This document shows, piece after piece, positions 46,032-54,966 of a stretch of DNA of 64,000 nucleotides. A model generated the notes under the pieces. It did no database searches, was not told where the DNA came from, and saw only the letters and a program-made list of their open reading frames with translations. Source of the DNA: an uncultured Pseudomonas sp. (lineage in GTDB: Bacteria; Pseudomonadota; Gammaproteobacteria; Pseudomonadales; Pseudomonadaceae); contig NZ_CAMPHV010000002.1 of NCBI RefSeq assembly GCF_946886105.1, forward strand, positions 145,328 through 209,327, read 5' to 3'. Within the stretch, counting starts at the first letter, position 1, and every line of letters begins with the position of its first letter. A program made the position numbers and the translations under genes.

Positions 46032-47177
46032 ATGGAATTCGAAAAACTGCTGCGCCTGATGGTCGAGAAGGGCGGCTCCGACCTGTTCATTACCGCCGGC
46101 GTACCGCCGTCGATGAAGGTCAACGGCAAGATCATGCCGGTCACCAAGAATCCGATGTCGCCTGAACAGACGCGGGAGACGGTGCACTCGGTGATGAACG
46201 AGCAGCAGCGCCGCGATTTCGCGGAAAACCACGAGTGCAACTTCGCCATCAGCGCCCGCGGCGTCGGCCGTTTCCGCGTCAGCGCGTTCTACCAGCGCAA
46301 CCTGGCGGGCATGGTGTTGCGGCGCATCGAAACCAATATCCCGACGCTCGACGACCTCAAACTACCGGAGATTCTCAAAAAACTGGCACTGACCAAGCGG
46401 GGGCTGGTGTTGTTCGTCGGTGCCACCGGTACCGGTAAATCCACCTCGTTGGCGGCGATGATCGGCTACCGCAACAAGAACAGCAGCGGCCATATCATTT
46501 CCATCGAAGACCCGATCGAATACATCCACCAGCACCAGAGCTGTATCGTCACTCAGCGCGAAGTGGGCATCGACACCGAGTCTTTCGAAGTCGCCCTGAA
46601 AAACACCCTGCGCCAGGCGCCGGACGTGATTCTGATCGGCGAGGTGCGTACCCGCGAGACCATGGACCACGCGGTGGCCTTCGCCGAAACCGGCCACCTG
46701 TGTCTCGCCACCTTGCACGCCAACAACGCCAACCAGGCGCTGGACCGGATCATCAACTTCTTCCCGGCCGACCGGCAGAATCAGGTGTGGATGGACCTGT
46801 CGCTCAACCTCAAGGCCATAGTCGCGCAGCAGTTGGTGCCGACGCCGGACGGCAAGGGGCGTCGCGCGGTGATCGAGGTGCTGATCAACACGCCGCTGGC
46901 CGCCGATCTGATCCGCAAGGGCGAGGTGCACGAGCTCAAGGCTTTGATGAAGCGCTCCACCGAACAGGGCATGCAGACCTTCGACCAGGCGCTGTACAAC
47001 CTCTACAGCCAGGGCGAGATCACCTACGAGGATGCATTGCTTTACGCCGACTCGGCGAACGATTTGCGTCTGATGATCAAGCTCGGCTCGGAAACCGACG
47101 GCGAGCATCTGACCAGCATGTCCCAGGGCCTGTCGCTGGAAGTCAGCGAGGAAGATCCGGGCAGACGTTTCCGTTGA
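46032..47177 (+). CDS. pilU: Type IV pilus retraction ATPase PilU
   Basis: A 381-residue PilT paralogue working together with PilT in retraction. Walker A GATGTGKST, Walker B VILIGEVRTRETM and HLCLATLHANNANQAL are present, and the extended C-terminal tail (after DLRLMIKLGSETDG) distinguishes it from PilT. Downstream is a strong terminator at 47195-47216. Confidence 0.97.
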   Translation: MEFEKLLRLMVEKGGSDLFITAGVPPSMKVNGKIMPVTKNPMSPEQTRETVHSVMNEQQRRDFAENHECNFAISARGVGRFRVSAFYQRNLAGMVLRRIETNIPTLDDLKLPEILKKLALTKRGLVLFVGATGTGKSTSLAAMIGYRNKNSSGHIISIEDPIEYIHQHQSCIVTQREVGIDTESFEVALKNTLRQAPDVILIGEVRTRETMDHAVAFAETGHLCLATLHANNANQALDRIINFFPADRQNQVWMDLSLNLKAIVAQQLVPTPDGKGRRAVIEVLINTPLAADLIRKGEVHELKALMKRSTEQGMQTFDQALYNLYSQGEITYEDALLYADSANDLRLMIKLGSETDGEHLTSMSQGLSLEVSEEDPGRRFR

Positions 47178-47194
47178 AGTGCACGCTTTACCCG

Positions 47195-47216
47195 GCCCGC
47201 GATAGCGGGCTTTTTT
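47195..47216 (+). terminator. Terminator of pilU
   Basis: GCCCGC, GATA loop, GCGGGC, followed by TTTTTTA, 17 bp after the pilU stop. Confidence 0.9.
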
Positions 47217-47291
47217 ATCGAACGGCAAATCATTCAACAGGCCCGATTTGCCGCAGCCATACCCAGCCGCCGCACTTAACAGGAGCAAAAC

Positions 47292-47693
47292 ATGCAGGCA
47301 AGACAGGACACGCATAGCAAAGTCATCGGTTACCTCTTGTGGATCTTCGGCTTTCTCGGGGCGCACCGCTTCTACTACGGCAAGCCGGTGACCGGCACCA
47401 TCTGGTTCTTCACGTTGGGGCTGTTGTTCATCGGCTGGATCATCGACCTGTTCCTGATTCCGGCGATGGATCGCGAGGCCGACCTGCGCTTTACCGCGGG
47501 CGACACCGACTACAACGTCGCCTGGATATTGCTGACCTTTCTCGGTGTGTTCGGCGTGCACCGCATGTACCAGGGCAAGTGGATCACCGGCATCCTCTAC
47601 CTGCTCACCGGCGGCTTTTTCCTGATCGGCGTGCTCTATGACTTCTGGACCTTGAACGACCAGATATCGGTGCGCAACGCCCGCGCCTCCTAA
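47292..47693 (+). CDS. Protein with two TM2 domains
   Basis: A 133-residue membrane protein made of two TM2 units. The first has GYLLWIFGFLGAHRFYYGK (about 13-31) and the second WILLTFLGVFGVHRMYQGKW (about 77-96), each followed by a second helix and a W-x-x-D/DFW motif (GWIIDLF, LYDFWTL). TM2 proteins are small inner-membrane proteins without a defined bacterial role. AACAGGAGCAAAAC before the ATG gives a good ribosome site. The duplication within one protein is readable directly from the repeated motif. Confidence 0.85.
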   Translation: MQARQDTHSKVIGYLLWIFGFLGAHRFYYGKPVTGTIWFFTLGLLFIGWIIDLFLIPAMDREADLRFTAGDTDYNVAWILLTFLGVFGVHRMYQGKWITGILYLLTGGFFLIGVLYDFWTLNDQISVRNARAS

Positions 47694-47849
47694 ACGCGGC
47701 GTCAGCGCTTCGGCCGGGGAGTGCATGCTAGGGTGCTGGAAGGTCGCCGTGCGACTAGGCTTGTCATGGGCTCCTGACTTTCGGCACGCACCCGCCCCCG
47801 GTCGGGTGTGTTGAGGGGGCCTTCCAGGGCCAGGCTGTTCGAGGGTTGT

Positions 47850-48647
47850 ATGCGTCTACCCATGACTGTCCGCGTATCGCTGTGCTGTTTGTCGTTGTGC
47901 TTCGGGCTGGCTGTCGCCCAGGCCAGAGAGTTGGTGGTCGGCGGTATCCCTGAGACCCCGGTGCGCTATGTGGATCCGGCCGATGGCGTGATCAAGGGGC
48001 TCGACGTCGATGTGCTCGAGCATATCCTCGGTCGCCTCGAGGTGCCCTACCGGATTCGTCTGGAGTCGTCTTCTGCCCGGCTGGAGAGCAACTGGCGCCA
48101 AGGCAAGCTGTACGACATGGTGTTCACCTATTCCTTCAAGGAAGAACGCACTCCCTATTTGCTGTATGCGCGGGAGGCGCATATCTACAACAACTGGCAT
48201 TTTTTCGTGCTCAGGGAGAATCTGTCGCGTTTTCGCTACGACAGCCTCGACGACCTGAAAGGCTTGCGGGTCGGTGCGACCCAGGGGTTTTCCTATACCA
48301 AGGAGTTCTGGGCTGCGGTCGAGGCGGACCTCTGGCACACCGACTTGGTCACTCAGAACGAGCTGCAGATGCGCAAGCTACTGCATGGGCGCATCGATAT
48401 CGTGCCGTTGCCCGCCATGGTCACGCTGTACAGCGCGCGCCAGGAGGGCTATGCCGAGCGCATTACCTATCTGCCCAGACCGTTGAAGAGCGACGCCTAT
48501 TACAACACCTTCGTCAAAGCCTCCGATTATCCGGGCTTACCGGAATTGGCGCGGCGCTATGACGAGCAGTTGCGGTTGATGAAAGAGGACGGCAGCTTGC
48601 TCGCCATCTACAGGAAGTACGGGCTGGATGAGCACTACCCGTTCTGA
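47850..48647 (+). CDS. Extracellular solute-binding protein family 3 (orphan)
   Basis: A 265-residue protein with a signal peptide (RVSLCCLSLCFGLAVAQA|RE) and the SBP_bac_3 pattern VVGGIPETPVRYVDPADGVIKGLDVDVLEHIL, then DDLKGLRVGATQGFSYT. Such proteins bind polar amino acids or act as sensor domains; no permease, ATPase or sensor kinase is adjacent. The start at 47850 (MRLPMTVR) was preferred because GAGGG lies five bases upstream and the signal peptide begins there. Flanked by non-coding repeats on the 3' side. Confidence 0.82.
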   Translation: MRLPMTVRVSLCCLSLCFGLAVAQARELVVGGIPETPVRYVDPADGVIKGLDVDVLEHILGRLEVPYRIRLESSSARLESNWRQGKLYDMVFTYSFKEERTPYLLYAREAHIYNNWHFFVLRENLSRFRYDSLDDLKGLRVGATQGFSYTKEFWAAVEADLWHTDLVTQNELQMRKLLHGRIDIVPLPAMVTLYSARQEGYAERITYLPRPLKSDAYYNTFVKASDYPGLPELARRYDEQLRLMKEDGSLLAIYRKYGLDEHYPF

Positions 48648-49007
48648 GCTCTATGCCGTTTTAGATTTTGTAGCACTTGGGAAGAGTAATCTGCGCCCCG
48701 CAGGAGGCCCGACCTCGGGTCGCAATGCCGTTCACTTATGCCAAGTGAGCAGCATTTTTCTGTAGCCCGGATGAAATCCGGGGAGCTGGCGCATGCATCA
48801 CCGCTCTCGGATTGCATCCGGGCTACGCGTTGGGTGCCTGGCGTACGGTAAATGCCCCGAGATGCCGCTCAAGTGAACGGCATTACGATCTCAGGGCGAG
48901 CTGTTCGCTGTATCTGCGAATCCATTGGCAGGCCCGCCGTGCGGGCTGCATTCGTCGCGAGGTCACCCCGACTCCTTGGCGCATTTCGCGCCCGTCGCCG
49001 TCGTCCC
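48648..49007. other. 360-bp intergenic region between convergent genes, mostly repeats
   Basis: No gene. It holds the nested palindrome at 48720-48888; from 48889 to 49007 nothing else is recognised beyond a GCCCGCCGTGCGGGC hairpin at about 48930-48946, which may terminate transcription of the pyr operon. Confidence 0.6.
48720..48888. repeat. Nested palindromic repeat, 169 bp
   Basis: The outer inverted pair TCGCAATGCCGTTCACTT (48720-48737) / AAGTGAACGGCATTACGA (48871-48888) agrees at 17 of 18 positions. The inner REP-like pair is TAGCCCGGATGAAATCCG ... CGGATTGCATCCGGGCTA (about 48763-48825). The outer arms do not resemble the other repeats in the window. MITE-like in size and form; no open frame. 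Confidence 0.7.
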
Positions 49008-50279
49008 TCAAGCCTGATAGCTGACGTGCCCGTCGACCAGGGTGTAGCGCACCGCGCCCGGCAGGCAATGGCCGATAAAGGGGCAGTTGGCGCCCCTGGA
49101 ATGCCAGCTTTCGCCAGCCAGGGTCGAGGCTTGTGGGTCGAACAGTACCAAGTCCGCCGGCGCGCCCAGCGCCAGGCGTCCGGCGGGTAGGTGCAAGGCG
49201 TCGGCCGGGCCGCAGGACAGGCGCGCGAGCAGGGTCGGCAAGTCGAGCAAACCGTCCTGCACCAGGCTCATGGCCAGGGGTAGGAGCAATTGCACGCTGC
49301 TGATGCCCGGTTCGGTGGCGCCGAACGGCGCCAGTTTGGCATCGCGTTCGTGGGGTTGGTGGTGGCTGGCAATGGCCGAAATTACCCCGCTTTTCACCGC
49401 CTCGCGCAGACCGTCGCGATCGGCGCGGGTGCGCAGCGGCGGTTGCACGTGGTACAGGCTGGAGAAATCGATCAGCGCCTCGTCGGTGAGGAACAGTTGA
49501 TACAGGGCGACATCGGCGGTCACCGGCAATCCCCTGGCCTGGGCGTCGGCGATCAGTTGGGCGCCGCGGGCGCTGGTCAACTGGCTGAAGTGGGCGCGCA
49601 CGCCGCTTTGTTCGACCAGCAGCAGATCGCGGGCCAGGGCCACGGTTTCCGCGCTTTCCGGAATGCCCGACAGGCCGAGGAAGCTGGCGGTCGGGCCTTC
49701 GTGGGCCAGGCCGCCTTCGGCAAGGTCGAAATCCTGGGAATGGAAAATCACCGTCAAGTCGAAGGTGGCGGCGTATTCCAGTGCGCGGCGCAGCGTGCGG
49801 TTGTTGCGGAAAGTGTCGAGGCCATTGCCGAACGCCACGCAGCCAGCGTCGCGCAGCGCGACGAGTTCGGCGAGTTGTTCGCCCTCCAGCCCCTTGCTCA
49901 GGGCGCCGATCGGAAACACCTTGGTATGCCCGGCTTCGCGGGCGCGGTCGAGAATCAGCTCGGCCACCGCCGAGGTATCCAGCACCGGCTTGGTATAGGG
50001 CGGGCAGCACAGCGCGGTGACGCCACCGGCGGCCGCGGCCAGGGTTTCGCTGGCGATGCTGCCTTTGCGGCTGTAGCCGGGTTCGCGCAGGGCTACGGAA
50101 AGGTCGACCAGTCCGGGTGCGGCGATCAGGCCGTGGGCTTCGAGGGTTTTCTCGGCGACGAAATCGGCCGGTGCCTGACCGATGGCGACGAGCTTGCCGC
50201 CTTCGATGGCGAGGTCGGCGATTCGATCGAGGTTGCTGCTCGGGTCCATTACCCGGGCGCCGAGGATAAGGGTGCGCAT
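49008..50279 (-). CDS. pyrC': Dihydroorotase-like protein PyrC' (inactive), ATCase partner
   Basis: A 423-residue dihydroorotase homologue. Active enzymes have DxHxHxRxPG at the metal site; here residues 59-68 read DLSVALREPG, so both metal-binding histidines (positions 61 and 63) are replaced by Ser and Ala. Pseudomonas is known to carry such a non-catalytic copy (pyrC' / pyrX) needed to assemble the aspartate transcarbamoylase dodecamer. Start overlaps the pyrB stop by ATGA, supporting stoichiometric synthesis. Confidence 0.95.
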   Translation of the reverse strand: MRTLILGARVMDPSSNLDRIADLAIEGGKLVAIGQAPADFVAEKTLEAHGLIAAPGLVDLSVALREPGYSRKGSIASETLAAAAGGVTALCCPPYTKPVLDTSAVAELILDRAREAGHTKVFPIGALSKGLEGEQLAELVALRDAGCVAFGNGLDTFRNNRTLRRALEYAATFDLTVIFHSQDFDLAEGGLAHEGPTASFLGLSGIPESAETVALARDLLLVEQSGVRAHFSQLTSARGAQLIADAQARGLPVTADVALYQLFLTDEALIDFSSLYHVQPPLRTRADRDGLREAVKSGVISAIASHHQPHERDAKLAPFGATEPGISSVQLLLPLAMSLVQDGLLDLPTLLARLSCGPADALHLPAGRLALGAPADLVLFDPQASTLAGESWHSRGANCPFIGHCLPGAVRYTLVDGHVSYQA

Positions 50280-51292
50280 CAGTTCTGCTCCTCGGCGTTG
50301 TCTTGGTTGAGTTGGCGCTGGGCGTTCTGCCCGCTCATGGTCATCGACAGTACGGCCATGCGGATGGCGATGCCGTAGGTGACCTGATTGAGGATCACCG
50401 ACTGCGGGCCGTCGGCCACCGCCGATTCGATTTCCACGCCGCGGTTGATCGGCCCCGGGTGCATGACCAGAGCGTCGGGCTTGGCCAGCGCCAGGCGCTG
50501 CTCGGTCAAGCCGAACAGGCGATAGAACTCGCCTTCGCTGGGCAGCAGGCCGCCCTGCATGCGCTCGCGTTGCAGGCGCAGCATGATCACCACGTCGACG
50601 TCCTTGAGGCCGGTCGCCAGGTCGTTATAGACGGTCACCCCGTACTGCTCGATGCCCACCGGCAGCAGTGTTTTGGGGGCGATCACGCGGATGTCCGGGC
50701 AGCCCAGGGCCTTGAGCGCCAACATGTTCGAGCGGGCCACCCGCGAATGCAGGATATCGCCGACGATGGCTACCGATAGATTCTCAAAGCCGCCTTTATG
50801 CCGTCTGATCGTCAGCATGTCGAGCATGCCCTGGGTCGGGTGGGCGTGGCGGCCGTCGCCGCCATTGATGATCGCCAGGTTCGGACACACGTGTTCGGCG
50901 ATGAAGTGCGCCGCTCCCGAGTCGGCATGGCGCACGACAAAGATATCGGCGGCCATGGCTTCCAGGTTGCGCAGGGTGTCGAACAGGGTTTCGCCCTTGC
51001 TGGTCGAGGAGGTCGACACGTTGAGGCTGATGACGTCGGCGGACAGACGCTGGGCGGCCAGTTCGAAGGTCGTGCGGGTACGGGTCGAGTTCTCGAAGAA
51101 CACGTTGCACACGGTCTTGCCGCGTAACAGCGGCACCTTCTTCACCGCGCGAGCGCCGACTTCGAGGAAGGAGTCGGCGGTGTCGAGAATTTCCGTCAGC
51201 AGCTCGCGGGGCAGGCCGTCGAGGGTGAGGAAGTGGCGCAGTTGGCCTTGGTCGTTGAGTTGCAGAGGGCGTTTGCCATCCATCATGTTCAT
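50279..51292 (-). CDS. pyrB: Aspartate carbamoyltransferase catalytic chain
   Basis: A 337-residue ATCase chain, first committed step of pyrimidine synthesis. The carbamoyl-phosphate loop is [17 protein letters not shown] (about residues 65-81). [26 protein letters not shown] and [12 protein letters not shown] complete the active site. The N-terminal extension [16 protein letters not shown] is typical of Pseudomonas PyrB, which binds nucleotide effectors and assembles with PyrC'. It follows pyrR by 2 bp. Confidence 0.97.
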   Translation of the reverse strand: MNMMDGKRPLQLNDQGQLRHFLTLDGLPRELLTEILDTADSFLEVGARAVKKVPLLRGKTVCNVFFENSTRTRTTFELAAQRLSADVISLNVSTSSTSKGETLFDTLRNLEAMAADIFVVRHADSGAAHFIAEHVCPNLAIINGGDGRHAHPTQGMLDMLTIRRHKGGFENLSVAIVGDILHSRVARSNMLALKALGCPDIRVIAPKTLLPVGIEQYGVTVYNDLATGLKDVDVVIMLRLQRERMQGGLLPSEGEFYRLFGLTEQRLALAKPDALVMHPGPINRGVEIESAVADGPQSVILNQVTYGIAIRMAVLSMTMSGQNAQRQLNQDNAEEQN

Positions 51293-51294
51293 TC

Positions 51295-51801
51295 TCAGTT
51301 GGCCAGCGTCTGGAGTTCGAGGGTCAGCGGCGTGGGGCCGGACAATTTTACCCGCTGATCGCTGGCCAGCGACAAGGTCGCACCAACCACATCCGGGCGA
51401 ATCGGCAGCTCGCGGGCGTTGAGGTCGAGCAGGCTGACCAGGGTCACGCTCGCCGGGCGACCGTAGTCGAACAGCTCGTTGAGGGCGGCGCGAACGGTAC
51501 GCCCGCTCATCAGTACGTCGTCGATCAGTACCAGGTGCTGGCCTTCGATCTCGAACGGCAGCTCCGAAGGCTGGACTTGCGGATGCAGGCCGTTCTGGGT
51601 GAAGTCGTCGCGGTAGAAGGAGACGTCCAGAATGCCCAGCGGACTCGAGTTGCCCAGCGCTTCCAGCAAGGCCTGGGCGACCCAGACGCCGCCGGTGCGG
51701 ATGCCGATAAAACGCGGTTCGCCGATTTGCCGTTGGTTGAGGTGGCCGATCAGCGCCGCGGCCATTTGCGGCAGTAGTTCGGCGGGGTTGGGTAGGGTCA
51801 T
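51295..51801 (-). CDS. pyrR: Pyrimidine operon regulator / uracil phosphoribosyltransferase family PyrR
   Basis: A 168-residue phosphoribosyltransferase-fold protein. The PRPP motif is [19 protein letters not shown] (about residues 90-108), and the N-terminal [10 protein letters not shown] is family-typical. In Pseudomonas PyrR regulates pyrimidine genes, with UPRTase activity varying. The start at 51801 (MTLPNPAEL) was chosen because AAGGAGCTTCCG is directly upstream. First gene of pyrR-pyrB-pyrC'. Confidence 0.93.
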   Translation of the reverse strand: MTLPNPAELLPQMAAALIGHLNQRQIGEPRFIGIRTGGVWVAQALLEALGNSSPLGILDVSFYRDDFTQNGLHPQVQPSELPFEIEGQHLVLIDDVLMSGRTVRAALNELFDYGRPASVTLVSLLDLNARELPIRPDVVGATLSLASDQRVKLSGPTPLTLELQTLAN

Positions 51802-51841
51802 CGGAAGCTCCTTAGTGAGCAGGCGTGCGCTCACGCATCGG

Positions 51842-52282
51842 TCAAGTCGGACAGTGCTCGCCGAGCCAGCCTTCCAGCAGCAGTGCGGCGGCCAGGGCGT
51901 CGACTGGGCGTTCGCGATAGCCACTGTTCTGGCCCTGTTGCAGTCGCTGGCCTTTGGCTTCGTAAGTGGTCAGGCGTTCGTCGTGGGTGTGCACCGGCAG
52001 GTTGAAGCGGCCGTTCAGGCGGCGGGCGAATTTCGCCGCCCGCTCGCTCATTTCGCTCGGCGTGCCGTCCATGTTCAATGGCAGGCCGACGACTAGGGCA
52101 TCGGGTTGCCATTCGCGGATCAGCCCATCGACCTTTTGCCAGTCGGGTACACCGTTCTGCGCTTTGAGGATGCACAGTTCGCGGGCCTGGCCGGTGATCG
52201 CCTGGCCGACGGCGACGCCGATCTGCTTGCTGCCGTAGTCGAAGCCCAGAAGTAGTCGGAGTGGTTTGTCGGTTTGCGCCAT
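51842..52282 (-). CDS. ruvX: Holliday junction resolvase-like RuvX (YqgF)
   Basis: A 146-residue RNase H-fold protein. [17 protein letters not shown] (residues 10-26) holds the first catalytic Asp, [15 protein letters not shown] the second and [13 protein letters not shown] the third. YqgF proteins take part in 16S rRNA 5'-end maturation. It follows algH on the same strand with its start overlapping the algH stop. Confidence 0.95.
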   Translation of the reverse strand: MAQTDKPLRLLLGFDYGSKQIGVAVGQAITGQARELCILKAQNGVPDWQKVDGLIREWQPDALVVGLPLNMDGTPSEMSERAAKFARRLNGRFNLPVHTHDERLTTYEAKGQRLQQGQNSGYRERPVDALAAALLLEGWLGEHCPT

Positions 52283-52851
52283 CAGGCGTGTCCGGCTTGT
52301 GAGGTGAGCAGGCTGAGATTGACGCCGAGGTGCGCGGCGGCGGCCTCCAGGCGTTGCTCGAATGGCAGCTCGAAGAGAATGCGCTGATCCGCCGGGCAGG
52401 TCAGCCAGGCGTTATCGGCCAATTCGGCTTCCAGCTGACCCGCCTCCCAGCCGGCATAGCCGAGGGTGATCAGGTATTTCTCCGGTCCGGTACCGTCGGC
52501 GATGGCGAAGAGCACATCCTGCGAAGTCGATAGACCCAGTTCGCCCAGATCCAGGGTGGCGAGAAATTGCGGGCCGGCGGGGTGGAGGACGAAGCCGCGG
52601 TCGGTTTGCACCGGTCCGCCGGAAAATATCTGCAGTTTCTGGCAGGCGGCCGGTGGCGGCTCGTCGGGGCGCAACTGTTCGAGTACGTCGGCCAGGTTGA
52701 GGCCGTTGGGACGGTTGATCACCAGGCCCATGGCGCCTTGCGCGTTGTGTTCGATCAGGTAGGTGACGGTCTGCGCGAAATGCGGATCGGCCATGTGTGG
52801 CATGGCGATCAGGAAGTGGTGCGAGAGGTAGCTGGCGCTGGCGTCTTTCAT
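52282..52851 (-). CDS. algH: YqgE/AlgH family protein
   Basis: A 189-residue DUF179 protein with YLSHHFLIAMPHMADPHFAQTVTYL at residues 8-32 and GALGLVINRP-like QGAMGLVINRPNGL, and GGPVQTDRGFVLH. In P. aeruginosa algH was described as affecting alginate and virulence-gene expression; the biochemical activity is not established. The start at 52851 (MKDASASY) matches the family N-terminus; the longer frame from 52929 would read through the repeat at 52862-52908. Confidence 0.93.
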   Translation of the reverse strand: MKDASASYLSHHFLIAMPHMADPHFAQTVTYLIEHNAQGAMGLVINRPNGLNLADVLEQLRPDEPPPAACQKLQIFSGGPVQTDRGFVLHPAGPQFLATLDLGELGLSTSQDVLFAIADGTGPEKYLITLGYAGWEAGQLEAELADNAWLTCPADQRILFELPFEQRLEAAAAHLGVNLSLLTSQAGHA

Positions 52852-52861
52852 GGCGGTAGTT

Positions 52862-52908
52862 TCAGGCTTCGAGCCCACAGCTTCAAGCTTCAAGCAGCAA
52901 GCTGACAA
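52862..52908. repeat. AGCTTCAAGCTTCAAGC-type repeat upstream of algH
   Basis: Plus strand GGCTTCGAGCCCACAGCTTC followed by AAGCTTCAAGCAGCAAGC. The same kind of repeat is at 53944-54000 and inside hemW (36226-36298). It lies between the algH start and a bidirectional terminator. Confidence 0.6.
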
Positions 52909-52910
52909 GA

Positions 52911-52933
52911 AAAAATGGCCGGGAGCCATTTTT
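52911..52933. terminator. Perfect bidirectional terminator between tonB3 and algH
   Basis: AAAAATGGC (52911-52919), 5-base loop, GCCATTTTT (52925-52933): a 9-bp perfect stem with an A-run and a T-run. It ends transcription from tonB3 (minus strand), 72 bp after its stop codon. Confidence 0.9.
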
Positions 52934-53004
52934 AACGTCGCGCAGCGACGGCCCGAAGGGTGGCCGCCAGGGATGGCAGGCCATAAAAAACCTGGCGTGC
53001 GGCA

Positions 53005-53904
53005 TCAGTTGCTGGAAAGGCGGTCGCCGCGCTCGAAACGCCAGGTGCGGATGATCTCCAGGCGGTCGATATCGGCCAGGTCGCCGGTGAAAGGCGCGAA
53101 CGGCGCGGCGAGGCGGACTATGCGCATGGCGGCCTGATCGAGCAGGCGCTGGCCCGACGACTCGAGAACCTGCACCTCGTAGAGGGTGCCGTCGCGGTTG
53201 ATCGACACCAGCAGGCGCAGGCTGCCGTAAATCTGTTGGCGGCGCGCTTCGTCCGGGTAATTGAGGTTGCCGATGCGCTCGATCTTCTTGCGCCATTCGT
53301 CTTTATACCAGGCGCCCTTGTCGCGCATGGTCGAGGCGGCGTTGAGGCGATGGATCTTCGGGCGCTTGGCATACTGCTGGATGTCCTGGGCCAGCTCGGC
53401 TTCCAGGCTGGCGATTTCCGAAGACAGTTGCGCGCTGTCGAACACCGGCGCGGGGGGCGTTTGCGGGGTGGGCTTGGTCTCTTCGCGTTTGACCGGGGTT
53501 TTCTGTTGTTGCGGGGCGCGGGTGGCGACCGCGGCTTTCGGCGCTTCCTGGCGGACCGCCGGTTGTTGCGGGGTCGTCGGCGGGGTGACGCGTTTGACTT
53601 GGGTGTCCTGGAAGGGCGCCTGTTCGGTGGTGGTGGGGGCGGCCTTGTGTTCGAGGGTGCCGCTGCCTTGTTGATTGTCCTGGGCGAGGAAGTCGGCCTC
53701 TTTGGGCTTCTCCTCGCTCTTGAACGTCGACAGGGTGATTTCCAGGGTTTTGCTGATCTGGTTCGGCTCGGCCAGGCTGAAGCCGATGCCGAGGATCACG
53801 GCGGCGTGCAGGGCGGCGGCGAGGAACAGGGTAAAGCCGAGCCGGTCCGCCGGGCGTATCTCGGTGGACGGGGTAGTGGCTGGCGGTGTTGTGGCTGCGT
53901 TCAT
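53005..53904 (-). CDS. tonB3: TonB family protein TonB3
   Basis: A 299-residue TonB protein. An N-terminal transmembrane anchor (LGFTLFLAAALHAAVILGIGFSLA, about 23-46) keeps the SxxxH-like anchor histidine (AALHAAV). A Pro/Gln/Thr-rich spacer (about 90-165) and a C-terminal TonB domain (KIERIGNLNYPDEARRQQIYGSLRLLVSINRDG) follow. P. aeruginosa tonB3 is needed for twitching motility and pilus assembly, which fits its place before pilG. The start at 53904 (MNAATTPP) was chosen over the longer frame from 53964, which reads into a repeat. Confidence 0.9.
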   Translation of the reverse strand: MNAATTPPATTPSTEIRPADRLGFTLFLAAALHAAVILGIGFSLAEPNQISKTLEITLSTFKSEEKPKEADFLAQDNQQGSGTLEHKAAPTTTEQAPFQDTQVKRVTPPTTPQQPAVRQEAPKAAVATRAPQQQKTPVKREETKPTPQTPPAPVFDSAQLSSEIASLEAELAQDIQQYAKRPKIHRLNAASTMRDKGAWYKDEWRKKIERIGNLNYPDEARRQQIYGSLRLLVSINRDGTLYEVQVLESSGQRLLDQAAMRIVRLAAPFAPFTGDLADIDRLEIIRTWRFERGDRLSSN

Positions 53905-53943
53905 CGCGTTTCGGGTCGGCTCAGGTTGCCGCGCAGTCTGACG

Positions 53944-54000
53944 GCTTGGAGTGGCAGGCTGCAAGCGGCGAGCTTCAAGCTGCCACTTGCGTCAAGCTTT
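53944..54000. repeat. GCTTCAAGC-type repeat between gshB and tonB3
   Basis: TGGCAGGCTGCAAGCGGCG followed by AGCTTCAAGCTGCCA; the outer TGGCAG / CTGCCA are inverted copies. Same family as 52862-52908 and 36226-36298. Confidence 0.6.
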
Positions 54001-54006
54001 CTGTCT

Positions 54007-54966
54007 TTATGGCTTCATGTTCTGCAGCTTGCCGGCGATGCAGTCCATCAGGCGTTCGCCGATTCGCGTGTCGTAGGCGGCATCGATCTCGCGGATGCAG
54101 GTCGGGCTGGTGACGTTGATTTCGGTCATGTGTTCTCCGATGACATCGAGGCCGACGAACAACAGCCCGCGCTCGCGCAGTGCCGGGCCCACCGCTGCGG
54201 CGATTTCGCGGTCGCGATCGGTCAGCGGGCGTGCTTCGCCGCGGCCGCCGGCGGCCAGGTTGCCACGGGTTTCCCCGGCGGCGGGTATGCGGGCCAGGCA
54301 ATAGGGCACGGGCTCGCCGTCGATCATCAGAATACGTTTGTCGCCGTCGACGATGGCGGGTAGATAAGCTTGCGCCATAATCTGTTGAGTGCCGTGGGCG
54401 GTGAGGGTCTCGAGGATCACCGAGAGGTTGTGATCGCCCTCGCGGTGACGAAATATCGAAGAACCACCCATGCCATCAAGGGGTTTGAGAATGATGTCAC
54501 GCTGTTCTTTGGCAAACTCGCGCAGAATGTCTGGCCTGCGGCTGACCAGGGTCGTCGGGGTGTATTGGGGGAACTGGGTAGCGAAGAGTTTTTCATTGCA
54601 GTCGCGTAGGCTTTGCGGGCGATTGACCACCAGCACGCCTTCTTGCTCGGCTTGTTCCAGCAGGTAGGTCGAGTAAATGAATTCATTATCAAAGGGTGGA
54701 TCCTTGCGCATCAGGATCACATCCAGTTCGCTCAGCGCCACATCCTGTTCGTCGCCAAGTTCGTACCAGTGCAGCGGGTCATTGAAAACCTGGAGCGGAT
54801 TGAGGCGGGCACGGGCTTGGCCCTTGGCCTGGTAAAGATCTTTCTGCTCCATATAAAAGAGCGACCAGCCCCGCGCTTGAGCCGCGAGCAGCATGGCGAG
54901 CGAGCTGTCTTTTTTGAAAGAGATCCGGGCGATGGGATCCATGACGATGCCGAGGCGGACGCTCAT
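54007..54966 (-). CDS. gshB: Glutathione synthetase
   Basis: A 319-residue ATP-grasp ligase joining gamma-glutamylcysteine and glycine. RLGIVMDPIARISFKKDSSLAMLLAA at the N-terminus, QRDIILKPLDGMGGSSIFR (ATP-binding, near residue 155) and NVTSPTCIREID near the C-terminus are diagnostic. Divergent from pilG, with 238 bp between them. Confidence 0.97.
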   Translation of the reverse strand: MSVRLGIVMDPIARISFKKDSSLAMLLAAQARGWSLFYMEQKDLYQAKGQARARLNPLQVFNDPLHWYELGDEQDVALSELDVILMRKDPPFDNEFIYSTYLLEQAEQEGVLVVNRPQSLRDCNEKLFATQFPQYTPTTLVSRRPDILREFAKEQRDIILKPLDGMGGSSIFRHREGDHNLSVILETLTAHGTQQIMAQAYLPAIVDGDKRILMIDGEPVPYCLARIPAAGETRGNLAAGGRGEARPLTDRDREIAAAVGPALRERGLLFVGLDVIGEHMTEINVTSPTCIREIDAAYDTRIGERLMDCIAGKLQNMKP

